Shown here piece by piece: positions 1-5,141 of a DNA stretch of 5,530 nucleotides (position 1 is its first letter; every line of letters begins with the position of its first letter). A program made the translations under genes and the position numbers. The stretch is from JBDKTK01 sp039680225 (GTDB lineage: Bacteria; Desulfobacterota; Syntrophia; Syntrophales; UBA4778), in assembly GCA_039680225.1 (NCBI GenBank), contig JBDKTK010000412.1, forward strand, positions 1 through 5,530. The letters are read 5' to 3'. Under the pieces are notes generated by a model. The model had not been told where the DNA came from and made no database searches. It was given only the letters and a program-made list of their open reading frames with translations.

Positions 1-63
1 CGTAAACCCGAACTGACGGACATCATCCGCCGCCGGGGCGGGTCCTTCACTCGTGCGAATTGA
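1..63 (+). CDS. C-terminal end of an unidentified upstream gene (partial)
   Basis: Frame 1 is open from the window edge and ends at a TGA at 61-63, giving 20 residues that start RKPELTDIIRRRGG and finish FTRAN. It is basic and polar, like a soluble protein tail. The stop lies 17 bases before the ATG of the next gene, whose ribosome binding site follows at once, so the two may be co-transcribed. Too little is visible to name a family, and chance openness over 20 codons cannot be excluded. Confidence 0.4.
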   Translation, partial: RKPELTDIIRRRGGSFTRAN

Positions 64-80
64 ATCCGGGAGGATATTTT

Positions 81-539
81 ATGAGAAGAATTGTTTCAGC
101 TTTTCTTTCCCTGTTGTTCGTATTGACGGCGGTTGTGATCGCCTTGGGAGATCAACCGGTTATGGACAAGGAGAAGGAGGACTTCCTTTTATCCTCTCTT
201 GCCGGCTCGTATCACGTGATAGGCCGCCTTCCGGATTCCCGGAAAACGTATTCCGGCCAAATGGACATAAGCAGGAAGGGACATAAATTGGTCCTGGAGA
301 GAAAAATAAACGGTGTGAAGATTACGGGCGAGGCCACGGTCCAATCGGCGACTTCCGATAATGTCCCGGTTATCAGGGCGGCCTGGAAGCAGGGAAAAAC
401 AGAATATGGGGCAACTTACCTGCTGCATACGGACCTGGACAACTATCCTCGCCTGACGGGATATATCTATTATTCCGGCAAGGAAACCGGGGCGCCGGGG
501 ATGGAAGCGCTTTTCAGTAAAGAAACCGCAAGCCGGTAA
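81..539 (+). CDS. Small exported protein with a beta-rich domain, function unknown
   Basis: This encodes a 152-residue protein. The N-terminus has two arginines then a hydrophobic run (about residues 5-22) ending ALG before DQ, which looks like a Sec signal peptide with cleavage near residue 23. There is no lipobox cysteine, so a soluble periplasmic or secreted protein is likely. The mature part has a G-x-Y-x-V-x-G-x-x-PD opening (GSYHVIGRLPDS), alternating polar and hydrophobic strands, and a late GYIYYSGKETGAPGME segment. Small exported beta domains often follow this G-x-Y ... Y-x-G-x-x-x-I pattern, but I cannot assign a family or ligand. The ATG at 81 is chosen because GGGAGG (68-73) sits 7 bases upstream. 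An in-frame TTG at 60 has no comparable site and would put extra residues before the signal peptide. Confidence 0.75.
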   Translation: MRRIVSAFLSLLFVLTAVVIALGDQPVMDKEKEDFLLSSLAGSYHVIGRLPDSRKTYSGQMDISRKGHKLVLERKINGVKITGEATVQSATSDNVPVIRAAWKQGKTEYGATYLLHTDLDNYPRLTGYIYYSGKETGAPGMEALFSKETASR

Positions 540-559
540 ATCTCATAAGGGCCGTCCCG

Positions 560-652
560 GTCACAGCACCCGTTTCTGCCGTTCACGCAAAACCTGCCTG
601 CCTCCACCCCTACGTGGAGCCCGCGAACGTCCGCCGCGCCTGAACTCTTCAA
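560..652 (-). pseudogene. Remnant of a cation diffusion facilitator C-terminal domain
   Basis: On the minus strand these 31 codons match two separate parts of the CDF exporter encoded at 2791-3747, in one frame. Codons read from 652 give LKSSGAADVRGLHV, matching exporter residues 238-251 (LETSGAIDVHGLHI). They run straight into VEAGRFCVNGRNGCCD, matching residues 300-315 with 15 of 16 identical. About 47 codons between the blocks are missing without breaking the frame. The second block aligns base for base over 561-608 against 2804-2851 at 42 of 48 positions, and all six mismatches are at third codon positions, five of them silent. The fragment has no start, no ribosome binding site and no stop of its own, because the frame runs on into the antisense of the exported-protein gene. 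It is a decayed paralogue, not a working gene. Confidence 0.75.
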
Positions 653-713
653 TTGATGTATTTCAGTAAATATGCAAGGTTGTCGGCATATCGCGGCAGA
701 ATAGGAAAAGTCC

Positions 714-911
714 ATGAATGCACAAAACCGTTCCGACATTTCACCGGGTTTGCGGGTGAAGGTAGTCCAGAAGCAGGACCAGCGAAGCGGTGCGCTTACA
801 GAAGGCATCGTCCAGGACATTCTCACAAAATCTCCCCACCATCCCCACGGCATCAAGGTCCGCCTGGCAGGCGGCATAGTCGGCCGGGTGAAAGAGATCC
901 TGCGGCCCTGA
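714..911 (+). CDS. ywbE: YwbE family protein (DUF2196)
   Basis: This encodes a 65-residue protein matching the YwbE family over its full length. The visible signature is MNAQNRSDISPGLRVKVV, then QKQDQRSGALTEGIVQDIL, then HPHGIKVRLAGGIVGRVKEI. The family is small and usually 60-70 residues, so this copy is complete. The sequence suggests a compact beta-rich basic domain, and the G-I-V-x-x-I-L and HPHGIKVRL blocks are the most recognisable. Its biochemical role is not established, so I give none. AGGAAAAG (703-710) precedes the ATG at 714 closely, supporting the start. Thirteen bases separate its stop from the YaiI-family gene, so they are probably one transcript. Confidence 0.9.
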   Translation: MNAQNRSDISPGLRVKVVQKQDQRSGALTEGIVQDILTKSPHHPHGIKVRLAGGIVGRVKEILRP

Positions 912-924
912 AGAGCTCACTGAC

Positions 925-1407
925 ATGGTAATTGACAATATGCGGATCTACGTCGATGCGGACGGTTTGCCAAAAGCGGCGAAGGATATCGTTATCCGGG
1001 CGGCCGTGCGCCTGCGCGTACCTGTAGTCTTCGTGGCCAACAAACCGTTCCGCCACGAACCGTCCGGGTTTGTTTCGAGCCTCATTGTTCCTGAAGGCCC
1101 GGACGTTGCAGATGACCGCATTGTCGAACTGGCTGCGCCGGGGGACCTGGTGATTACGGCCGACATTCCCCTGGCGGACAGGGTCGTCGCCAAGGGGGGC
1201 ACCGCCCTCAACCCCCGGGGCATGCTTTACACTGAGGAGAACATCAAAGACCGGCTCGCTACGCGCGACCTGTTAAGCGAACTGCGGAATGGCGGCCTGA
1301 TGACGGGCGGCCCGCCGCCTTTCGGCCGGAAAGACCGTCAGGCCTTCGCCGATCAACTGGACCGTTTTCTTGTCAAATCACTGATGGACCGGAGCGAAAG
1401 CAGATGA
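925..1407 (+). CDS. yaiI: YaiI/YqxD family protein (UPF0178, DUF188), putative PIN-like nuclease fold
   Basis: This encodes a 160-residue protein and is full length for the UPF0178 family (about 150). Family blocks in order are RIYVDADGLPK near the N-terminus, VFVANKPF, the central GPDVADDRIVELAAPGDLVI, TADIPLADRVVAKGG, ALNPRGMLYT and the C-terminal GGPPPFGRKDRQAFADQLD. The conserved acidic residues in VDAD, DVADD and TADIPLA are those expected of the PIN-like metal-binding fold proposed for DUF188; activity is unproven. One oddity is DADGLP where the relatives I recall have DADACP, so a usual cysteine is missing. I chose the ATG at 925 because GAAGAG (910-915) lies 9 bases upstream. The in-frame ATG at 940 would give 155 residues, closer to family starts, but has no ribosome binding site. 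It lies just downstream of ywbE and faces the convergent gene at 1436-2038. Confidence 0.9.
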   Translation: MVIDNMRIYVDADGLPKAAKDIVIRAAVRLRVPVVFVANKPFRHEPSGFVSSLIVPEGPDVADDRIVELAAPGDLVITADIPLADRVVAKGGTALNPRGMLYTEENIKDRLATRDLLSELRNGGLMTGGPPPFGRKDRQAFADQLDRFLVKSLMDRSESR

Positions 1408-1435
1408 GGCTTTGAGGGCGTCCCCTTATTCCGAC

Positions 1436-2038
1436 CTAAAGATCATGGTCCGGACCGGCCGTGATCGCACGCAACAGTTCGGAAACGGCATCCTTATGCT
1501 CCGCCATCAGGACCTTGATCTGCCTGCCTTCTCCCGCCATAAGCCGGCCCAGGATGCTGCTGTCGATGCTCAGGAAGCAACCCAGCACCCTGGGGCTGTG
1601 TTCCTGGAGGAGTTGCTCGATATGCCGGTAGAGGCGCTCGGCCCCGTCATCGGAAAATAAGATCAGCCTGGAGACGCGGTTGCCGTATGGAGCGGGGCTG
1701 CGTTCCCGGACATTCATAATCCCCTTTTTCTCGCTCTCCAGCCTTTCGCGGACCGCCTCGAACCCGCAGCGGATTTGCCCCTTGCGCCGGGCTTTCACCA
1801 GCGCCTGTTCCAGCGAAGGGCCCATGGATACAACGGGCGCTTCCAATTTGCCCCCCGGCCAGAGTTTTGCCGTTCGGGCGGACAATATGCGGCGGACTGC
1901 CGCGGCGCTGCCATCGGCTTCCAGGTCACGGGGAAAATGGATATCTGAAAAGTTCAAGGGCAAAGGCCCATTGGGAATAAAAACCGGGCATCGGCTGGGG
2001 CTGATGAAGATTTTCTCATCATTTCCTTCTCCATACAT
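1436..2038 (-). CDS. Conserved-looking hypothetical protein, 200 residues
   Basis: I do not recognise this family. The protein is soluble-looking, with no signal peptide or membrane segment. The N-terminal half is rich in Pro, Arg and Lys and includes NFSDIHFPRDLEADGSAAAVRRIL and a KARRKGQIRCGFEAVRERLESEKKG stretch likely to be helical. The C-terminal half (from about residue 120) alternates strand and helix: RVSRLILFSDDGAERLYRHI, then RVLGCFLSIDSSILGRLM, then IKVLMAEHKDAVSELLRAI. That pattern could be a small alpha/beta domain. Coding on this strand is preferred over the + strand ORF at 1680-2087 because the translation has natural composition throughout. The ATG at 2038 is preceded by a poor ribosome binding site, so the true start could be elsewhere. 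It converges with the YaiI gene, 28 bases apart, with no terminator hairpin between them. Confidence 0.65.
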   Translation of the reverse strand: MYGEGNDEKIFISPSRCPVFIPNGPLPLNFSDIHFPRDLEADGSAAAVRRILSARTAKLWPGGKLEAPVVSMGPSLEQALVKARRKGQIRCGFEAVRERLESEKKGIMNVRERSPAPYGNRVSRLILFSDDGAERLYRHIEQLLQEHSPRVLGCFLSIDSSILGRLMAGEGRQIKVLMAEHKDAVSELLRAITAGPDHDL

Positions 2039-2129
2039 AATAAAAAAGCTTGTGGCGCCGGAAAAAATAGGCTACGTTGCATTTTAACTCGTGCAGTGCA
2101 ATGATTGTAGTTAATAAATTACGAAAAGT

Positions 2130-2169
2130 AAACCGCACAAGCCAGGTAGATGTGCGGTTTTTTTGTTTT
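2130..2169 (+). terminator. Orphan intrinsic terminator or leader attenuator before the cold shock gene
   Basis: AAACCGCACA (2130-2139) pairs perfectly with TGTGCGGTTT (2151-2160) around an 11-base loop, and the T-run TTTTGTTTT follows at 2161-2169. The T-run is on the + strand side, so it stops rightward transcription. The nearest upstream + strand gene ends at 1407, more than 700 bases away, with a leftward gene in between. It therefore most likely ends a short untranslated transcript or a leader that begins shortly upstream. Confidence 0.75.
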
Positions 2170-2209
2170 ACACAAACAGACTGCCAGCCGAATAGTTCGG
2201 TAATAAAAT

Positions 2210-2226
2210 GGTTCCTTGAAGGAACC
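2210..2226 (+). repeat. Perfect inverted repeat in the cold shock gene leader
   Basis: GGTTCCTT-G-AAGGAACC is a perfect 17-base palindrome with a single central base, 21 bases upstream of the cold shock start codon. As RNA it could form a 6-bp GGUUCC/GGAACC stem with a 5-base loop. Its UCCUU (2213-2217) could instead pair with AAGGA of the ribosome binding site (2234-2238). As DNA it could equally be a protein-binding site. Which, if any, is used is not visible. Confidence 0.5.
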
Positions 2227-2247
2227 CAGTACAAAGGAGAGGTAAAG

Positions 2248-2448
2248 ATGTCAGAGGGAAAAGTAAAATGGTTTAACGATTCAAAGGGATTTGGCTTTAT
2301 TGAACAGGACGGCGGCAAGGATGTTTTCGTGCATCATTCCGCGATTCAGGGAGAGGGCTTCAAATCATTGGCCGAGGGCGACAGGGTCAGTTTTGATGTC
2401 GTCGCCGGTCCGAAAGGGCCGTCTGCGCAGAATGTTCGCAAGCTGTAA
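2248..2448 (+). CDS. Cold shock protein, CspA family single CSD domain
   Basis: This encodes a 66-residue protein made of one cold shock domain, a five-stranded OB-fold that binds single-stranded RNA and DNA and acts as an RNA chaperone in the cytoplasm. The nucleic-acid motifs are intact: RNP1 as KGFGFI (residues 13-18) and RNP2 as DVFVHHSAI (25-33), preceded by GKVKWFN with the surface Trp8 and Phe9. The end GPKGPSAQNVRKL is typical. The start is certain: AAAGGAGAGG (2233-2242) is a strong ribosome binding site with normal spacing to the ATG at 2248. The leader of at least 80 bases contains an upstream terminator hairpin and a palindrome close to the ribosome binding site, which would allow leader-based control as is common for csp genes. 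A strong terminator follows, so it is probably expressed alone. I cannot say which paralogue it is (CspA, CspD and so on). Confidence 0.96.
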   Translation: MSEGKVKWFNDSKGFGFIEQDGGKDVFVHHSAIQGEGFKSLAEGDRVSFDVVAGPKGPSAQNVRKL

Positions 2449-2466
2449 AAAGTAAGGTTCATCTTT

Positions 2467-2495
2467 AAAAAGCCCCCCTCGATGGGGGGCTTTTT
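2467..2495 (+). terminator. Strong intrinsic terminator after the cold shock gene
   Basis: AAAAAGCCCCCC (2467-2478) pairs perfectly with GGGGGGCTTTTT (2484-2495) around the loop TCGAT, a 12-bp stem with a GC core. It starts 19 bases after the cold shock stop. Because the flanks are A5 and T5, it can work in both directions. Confidence 0.95.
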
Positions 2496-2578
2496 ATCGT
2501 TTAAGCATCCCTGGATGAAATTACAGCTGTATCTGACAGACCGGAAAATACTCAGGCATATCAAAGTGGAGGTTAATA

Positions 2579-2677
2579 ATGGCCAAAACAAGGGACACAC
2601 ATAAAGAAGCGAAAAAGAAGCCGTCAAAAACAGAAAAGGAAAAGAAGCAGGCAAAGCGCGACAAGAAAAATAAATAA
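2579..2677 (+). CDS. Tiny lysine-rich protein, 32 residues
   Basis: An ATG at 2579 opens a 32-codon frame ending in TAA (2675-2677). GGAGG (2568-2572) lies 6 bases upstream, one of the best ribosome binding sites in the window. The product begins MAKTRDTHKEAKKKPSKTEK and ends KRDKKNK. It has 14 lysines plus two arginines, no hydrophobic residue beyond the start Met and alanines, and no cysteines. It would be a very basic, disordered or helical peptide, suited to binding nucleic acid or ribosomes, but this is inference from composition. It sits between the cold shock terminator and an AT-rich hairpin with a T-run, so it looks like a separate short transcription unit or a read-through partner of the cold shock gene. 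The alternative is a chance ORF in an A-rich stretch; the ribosome binding site argues against that. Confidence 0.65.
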   Translation: MAKTRDTHKEAKKKPSKTEKEKKQAKRDKKNK

Positions 2678-2685
2678 TATCCCGG

Positions 2686-2719
2686 ATGAAATTTGTATTA
2701 ATTCGGAAATTTCATTTTT
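2686..2719 (+). terminator. AT-rich hairpin with T-run after the small lysine-rich gene
   Basis: ATGAAATTT (2686-2694) pairs perfectly with AAATTTCAT (2707-2715) around a 12-base loop, followed by TTTT (2716-2719). It begins 9 bases after the small gene's stop. The stem has one GC pair only, so it is weak as an intrinsic terminator. The T-run lies on the + strand side. Confidence 0.4.
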
Positions 2720-2790
2720 CCAAGACATGCCGATCATTTAATTCTGTATTTTTAGCGATGCATTAACCCCGCAATTGATACCTCGTCAAT

Positions 2791-3747
2791 TTAAAGGACC
2801 AGATCGCAGCAGCCGTTGCTGCCGTTGACGCAGAACCTGCCCGCCTCCACCTGGATCGTGGTGTGGGCGATCCCGAATTTCTCCTGCAGCATCGTATTTC
2901 TCCGGGTGATTATCCTGTCATTGTCCATCACCCCCCTGCCCTGGTCCATGCAGATATGGCACGAAAGGAACACTTCGGAAGAGCTTACCGACCAGATGTG
3001 GAGCCCATGGACGTCTATTGCGCCGGAAGTCTCCAGGATGCTCTTGAAGACATCCTGCGTGTCGATGCCCTTGGGCGCCATCTGCAGGAATATCCGCAGG
3101 GCTTCGGCGAGGATCCCATACGAACTGAAGATCATGAAAATTGAAATTATAATGCTGACGAGGGGGTCCACCCAGAGCGAGCCGGTGAAATACACGGCAA
3201 CTCCTGTCCCTATAACGATGACCGACGTAATCGCATCGTACAGGAGGTGCAGGAAGGCCGCCCGGGCATTCATGTTTTTATGCCCCCTGCCCAGGATGAA
3301 AATCGACGCCATATTTCCGGCAAGGCCTATGACTGCGATGGGGATCATCAGCTTGAGATTGATCTGGACCGGGTTTGTCCATCTGAGCACGGCCTCGTAG
3401 ATTATGAAAATTCCGATAGCCCAGAGGGCAATGGCGTTCACCACCGCTGTTATGACTTCGAAGCGCCTCAGGCCGAACGAATACTCCAGGTCCGGCTTCT
3501 TCTCGGAGACTTTCTCTCCCAGGTACCCGAAAATAAGGGCGATCGCGTCGGAGAGGTTGTGGGTCGCATCCGATATCAGCGCAAGGCTCCCGGAAAGGAA
3601 GCCGCCCAGGAACTCCGCGGCGCTGATCAGGATGTTGAAGAAAATGGTGAAGACGAACCGCGTCTTCAGCGTCAGATCTTTCGCACCATGATTGTGATGA
3701 TAGTCATGGTGATCGTGGTTATGGTTGTGATGGTTGTGGTTGTGCAT
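2791..3747 (-). CDS. Zn/Cd-type cation diffusion facilitator (CzcD/ZitB-like) with His-rich N-terminus and Cys-rich tail
   Basis: This encodes a 318-residue inner-membrane metal:proton antiporter of the CDF family that would export Zn2+ or similar ions from the cytoplasm. The first 20 residues hold 11 histidines, a metal-chelating tail. Six membrane segments follow. The transport site is intact, with HxxxD in TM2 (H63, D67) and HxxxD in TM5 (H167, D171), the two-His two-Asp pattern of zinc CDFs. The cytoplasmic domain carries VHGLHIW (246-252), C263, H264 and H295. The last 15 residues (GRFCVNGSNGCCDLVL) add C306, C313 and C314, unusual for the family. The ATG at 3747 is preferred because it lies 7 bases after the regulator's stop. 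The longer reading from a GTG at 3771 would overlap the regulator and add only eight residues. It is co-transcribed with the ArsR-family gene. Confidence 0.93.
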   Translation of the reverse strand: MHNHNHHNHNHDHHDYHHNHGAKDLTLKTRFVFTIFFNILISAAEFLGGFLSGSLALISDATHNLSDAIALIFGYLGEKVSEKKPDLEYSFGLRRFEVITAVVNAIALWAIGIFIIYEAVLRWTNPVQINLKLMIPIAVIGLAGNMASIFILGRGHKNMNARAAFLHLLYDAITSVIVIGTGVAVYFTGSLWVDPLVSIIISIFMIFSSYGILAEALRIFLQMAPKGIDTQDVFKSILETSGAIDVHGLHIWSVSSSEVFLSCHICMDQGRGVMDNDRIITRRNTMLQEKFGIAHTTIQVEAGRFCVNGSNGCCDLVL

Positions 3748-3754
3748 TAAAAAC

Positions 3755-4114
3755 TTACTTCCCTGGTTCACTCATGTGCTCAAACCCCTGGTAGAGGAGA
3801 GTATTAACATGCGAGTCGTTCAGGGAATAGTAAATCACCTTCCCCTCCCTCCTGTGCCTGACAAGTCTCTCCCGGTCCAGAAGGGCAAGCTGGTGGGATA
3901 TGGCCGAGTGCTGCATCCCGAGCAGGGCTGCGATATCGCAGACGCACATTTCGGATTTGCTCAGGGCCATCAGGATCTTCAGCCTGGTGCTGTCCCCGAA
4001 CGCCTTGAAAAAGCGGGCGAGGTCCTTGATTTCATGGTCCCCGTCCGGTATTGCCTTGCGAACTGAACTGACGACTTGCGGGTGTATCTGCTTGCAGGTG
4101 TTCTTGGCTTTCAC
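3755..4114 (-). CDS. ArsR/SmtB-family metal-responsive repressor
   Basis: This encodes a 119-residue winged-helix dimeric repressor, the usual length for the family. The DNA-binding helix-turn-helix is in the segment CDIAALLGMQHSAISHQLALL (59-79), and the wing follows as RHRREGKVIYYSL. The alpha5 zinc site is complete as D100, H102, H113 and E116, with the same DxH-x10-HxxE spacing as SmtB. The alpha3N-type cysteines are also present: C57 and C59 in EMCVCD and an N-terminal C7, with H11 where CadC has a second cysteine. Zinc, cadmium or lead are therefore plausible inducers. The start is the GTG at 4114; an in-frame TAG lies 9 bases upstream and no ribosome binding site is seen. It is the first gene of an operon with the CDF exporter, which it presumably represses together with itself. 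Confidence 0.94.
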   Translation of the reverse strand: MKAKNTCKQIHPQVVSSVRKAIPDGDHEIKDLARFFKAFGDSTRLKILMALSKSEMCVCDIAALLGMQHSAISHQLALLDRERLVRHRREGKVIYYSLNDSHVNTLLYQGFEHMSEPGK

Positions 4115-4149
4115 GCGTGAACACTAGCTCACATGTTCATACATGTCAA
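4114..4149 (-). promoter_or_regulatory. Promoter of the ArsR-CDF operon, predicted leaderless
   Basis: Reading leftward, a perfect -35 TTGACA (4149-4144) is followed by a 17-base spacer and a -10 TAGTGT (4126-4121, three of six consensus bases). A start about 7 bases further on would be G4114, the first base of the GTG start codon. This fits the absence of a ribosome binding site before the gene. Confidence 0.6.
4118..4139. promoter_or_regulatory. Operator-like inverted repeat for the ArsR-family repressor
   Basis: TGAACA (4118-4123) and TGTTCA (4134-4139) form a perfect 6-base inverted repeat separated by 10 bases. The half-site TGAACA resembles the TGAA...TTCA halves of SmtB/CzrA operators, although the spacing here is wider than in the classic 12-2-12 site. 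It covers the -10 box and much of the spacer of the operon promoter, where a bound repressor would block polymerase. A nearby ACATGT-TCAT-ACATGT pair (4131-4146) overlaps it and may contribute. Confidence 0.5.
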
Positions 4150-4217
4150 TTCTTATTTTCAGCGTGTCGCGGCCGGGAAATGAATGCCTGCAGCTTGTTC
4201 CCCTTTGTCCCATAAAA

Positions 4218-4226
4218 TGCTATACA
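4218..4226 (+). promoter_or_regulatory. Possible extended -10 promoter for the QueG-like gene
   Basis: TGC-TATACA gives the TG-n motif plus a -10 with four of six consensus bases, 28 bases before the start codon. The best upstream -35 candidate, TTGTTC at 4195-4200, has a 20-base spacer, so this would rely on the extended -10. Confidence 0.3.
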
Positions 4227-4254
4227 AAATTGATTAGTTATTGAAGGAGCAGGT

Positions 4255-5136
4255 ATGAAAAAGGGACCACATAAGGGCCCGCCCGGAGCGGGTCCCGGAG
4301 AACTGAAGCAGCGTATTTTTGCGTTCTGCAAACAGCAGGGAGCGGACCTCGTCGGCTTCGCTCCGGTTGAGCGTTGGGATGAAGAGGGGTCCGTGCCGCC
4401 TGAATTCCGCCCCCGGGCCCTCTTTCCGGATACGCAGACAGTCATTGTCCTGGGCATCGGCATGCCTCTGCCCATTGTCGAGACCACTCCATCGATTTTG
4501 CACAAAGAGCTGTACGACACCTGCAACATAGAGTTGGACCAGATGGCTTTCCGGCTGGTCCGCTTCCTCAACGGCCTGGGCTATCCGTCATACTATTTTA
4601 CGCGGGACGGGTACGGCAGTTTGAAAGTATTAAAGAAGCGGATGGCCGCCGCGTTCGGGCATGTGAAAGCCGCCCAATATGCGGGTCTGGGGACAATCGG
4701 CATGAGCAACAACCTGCTGACCCCGGAATTCGGCCCGCGCGTGCGATTCATTTCGGTGTTTACATCCGCCCGGCTGGAACCCTCTCCGATGATCTCGGAG
4801 GAGCTGTGCATAAGATGCCGCGCCTGCGCGAAATGCTGTCCCAAGAAGGCAATAAAACCGCGGGAGGACCAAATCGTTGCCGACCTTGACAAAATTGCCT
4901 GCACCGAAATGGCGCAGGAGCTGACCCGCAGGCGCTGCTATCCCTGCGGGATATGCACCAAAGTCTGTCCGATCGGCGCCGACCGCAAGCTGTACAAACA
5001 AAAAGGCGTGATGAAAAAGTATCTCAGGGAAGCCGAAGCGCTGGCCACAGACCCCGACGATCCCGAATACCGCTGCTGGACACACGTCCGCAAATATGGG
5101 GCCTGGCAGAAAGATGAATTAAAGGAGGATGGCTGA
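4255..5136 (+). CDS. QueG-like iron-sulfur protein with a double [4Fe-4S] ferredoxin domain
   Basis: This encodes a 293-residue cytoplasmic redox protein related to epoxyqueuosine reductase (QueG) and the reductive dehalogenase superfamily. The N-terminal part opens ELKQRIFAFCKQQGADLVGFAPVE and has TVIVLGIGMPLP (62-73), as in the cofactor domain of that group. The block AAQYAGLGTIGMSNNLLTPEFG (139-160) is the QueG-like AGLG-x-IG-x-N motif, with methionine-serine where QueG has lysine. Two complete [4Fe-4S] motifs follow: C185, C188, C191, C195-P and C228, C231, C234, C238-P. True QueG enzymes are usually longer, and its catalytic Asp before the AGLG block is not seen here, so epoxyqueuosine reduction should not be assumed. 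AAGGAG (4244-4249) sits 5 bases before the ATG. The cysteine dioxygenase-like gene begins 5 bases after its stop. Confidence 0.85.
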   Translation: MKKGPHKGPPGAGPGELKQRIFAFCKQQGADLVGFAPVERWDEEGSVPPEFRPRALFPDTQTVIVLGIGMPLPIVETTPSILHKELYDTCNIELDQMAFRLVRFLNGLGYPSYYFTRDGYGSLKVLKKRMAAAFGHVKAAQYAGLGTIGMSNNLLTPEFGPRVRFISVFTSARLEPSPMISEELCIRCRACAKCCPKKAIKPREDQIVADLDKIACTEMAQELTRRRCYPCGICTKVCPIGADRKLYKQKGVMKKYLREAEALATDPDDPEYRCWTHVRKYGAWQKDELKEDG

Positions 5137-5141
5137 GTTTT

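Noticed and set aside
602..619. CTCCAC/GTGGAG hairpin at the remnant's internal junction
   Set aside because: It has a 6-bp stem with no T-run and lies inside former coding sequence, so it is probably incidental.
470..877. A 135-codon minus-strand ORF containing the CDF-like remnant
   Set aside because: Most of it is antisense to ywbE and the exported-protein gene, with no ribosome binding site. Only 560-652 shows homology.
1680..2087. A 135-codon + strand ORF
   Set aside because: It overlaps the 200-residue minus-strand gene, is Ser/Arg/Pro-rich, and has no credible ribosome binding site.
2087..2097. The 11-mer CTGCACGAGTT shared (in inverse orientation) with about 5493-5503
   Set aside because: Matches of this length are expected by chance several times in a window this size, and the flanks do not match.
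2513..2693. GGATGAAATT repeated on both sides of the small lysine-rich gene (2513-2522 and 2684-2693)
   Set aside because: Ten-base AT-rich repeats are expected by chance here, and there is no element between them other than the small gene.
3247..3750. A + strand ORF ending in a run of Met, Val and Ile that looks like a membrane anchor
   Set aside because: It is the antisense of the CDF gene. The hydrophobic run is the complement of the His-Asn-Asp repeat codons at the exporter's N-terminus.
3748..3771. GTG start at 3771 for the CDF exporter
   Set aside because: It would overlap the end of the ArsR-family gene, and the ATG at 3747 starts directly with the His-rich segment, 7 bases after the regulator's stop.
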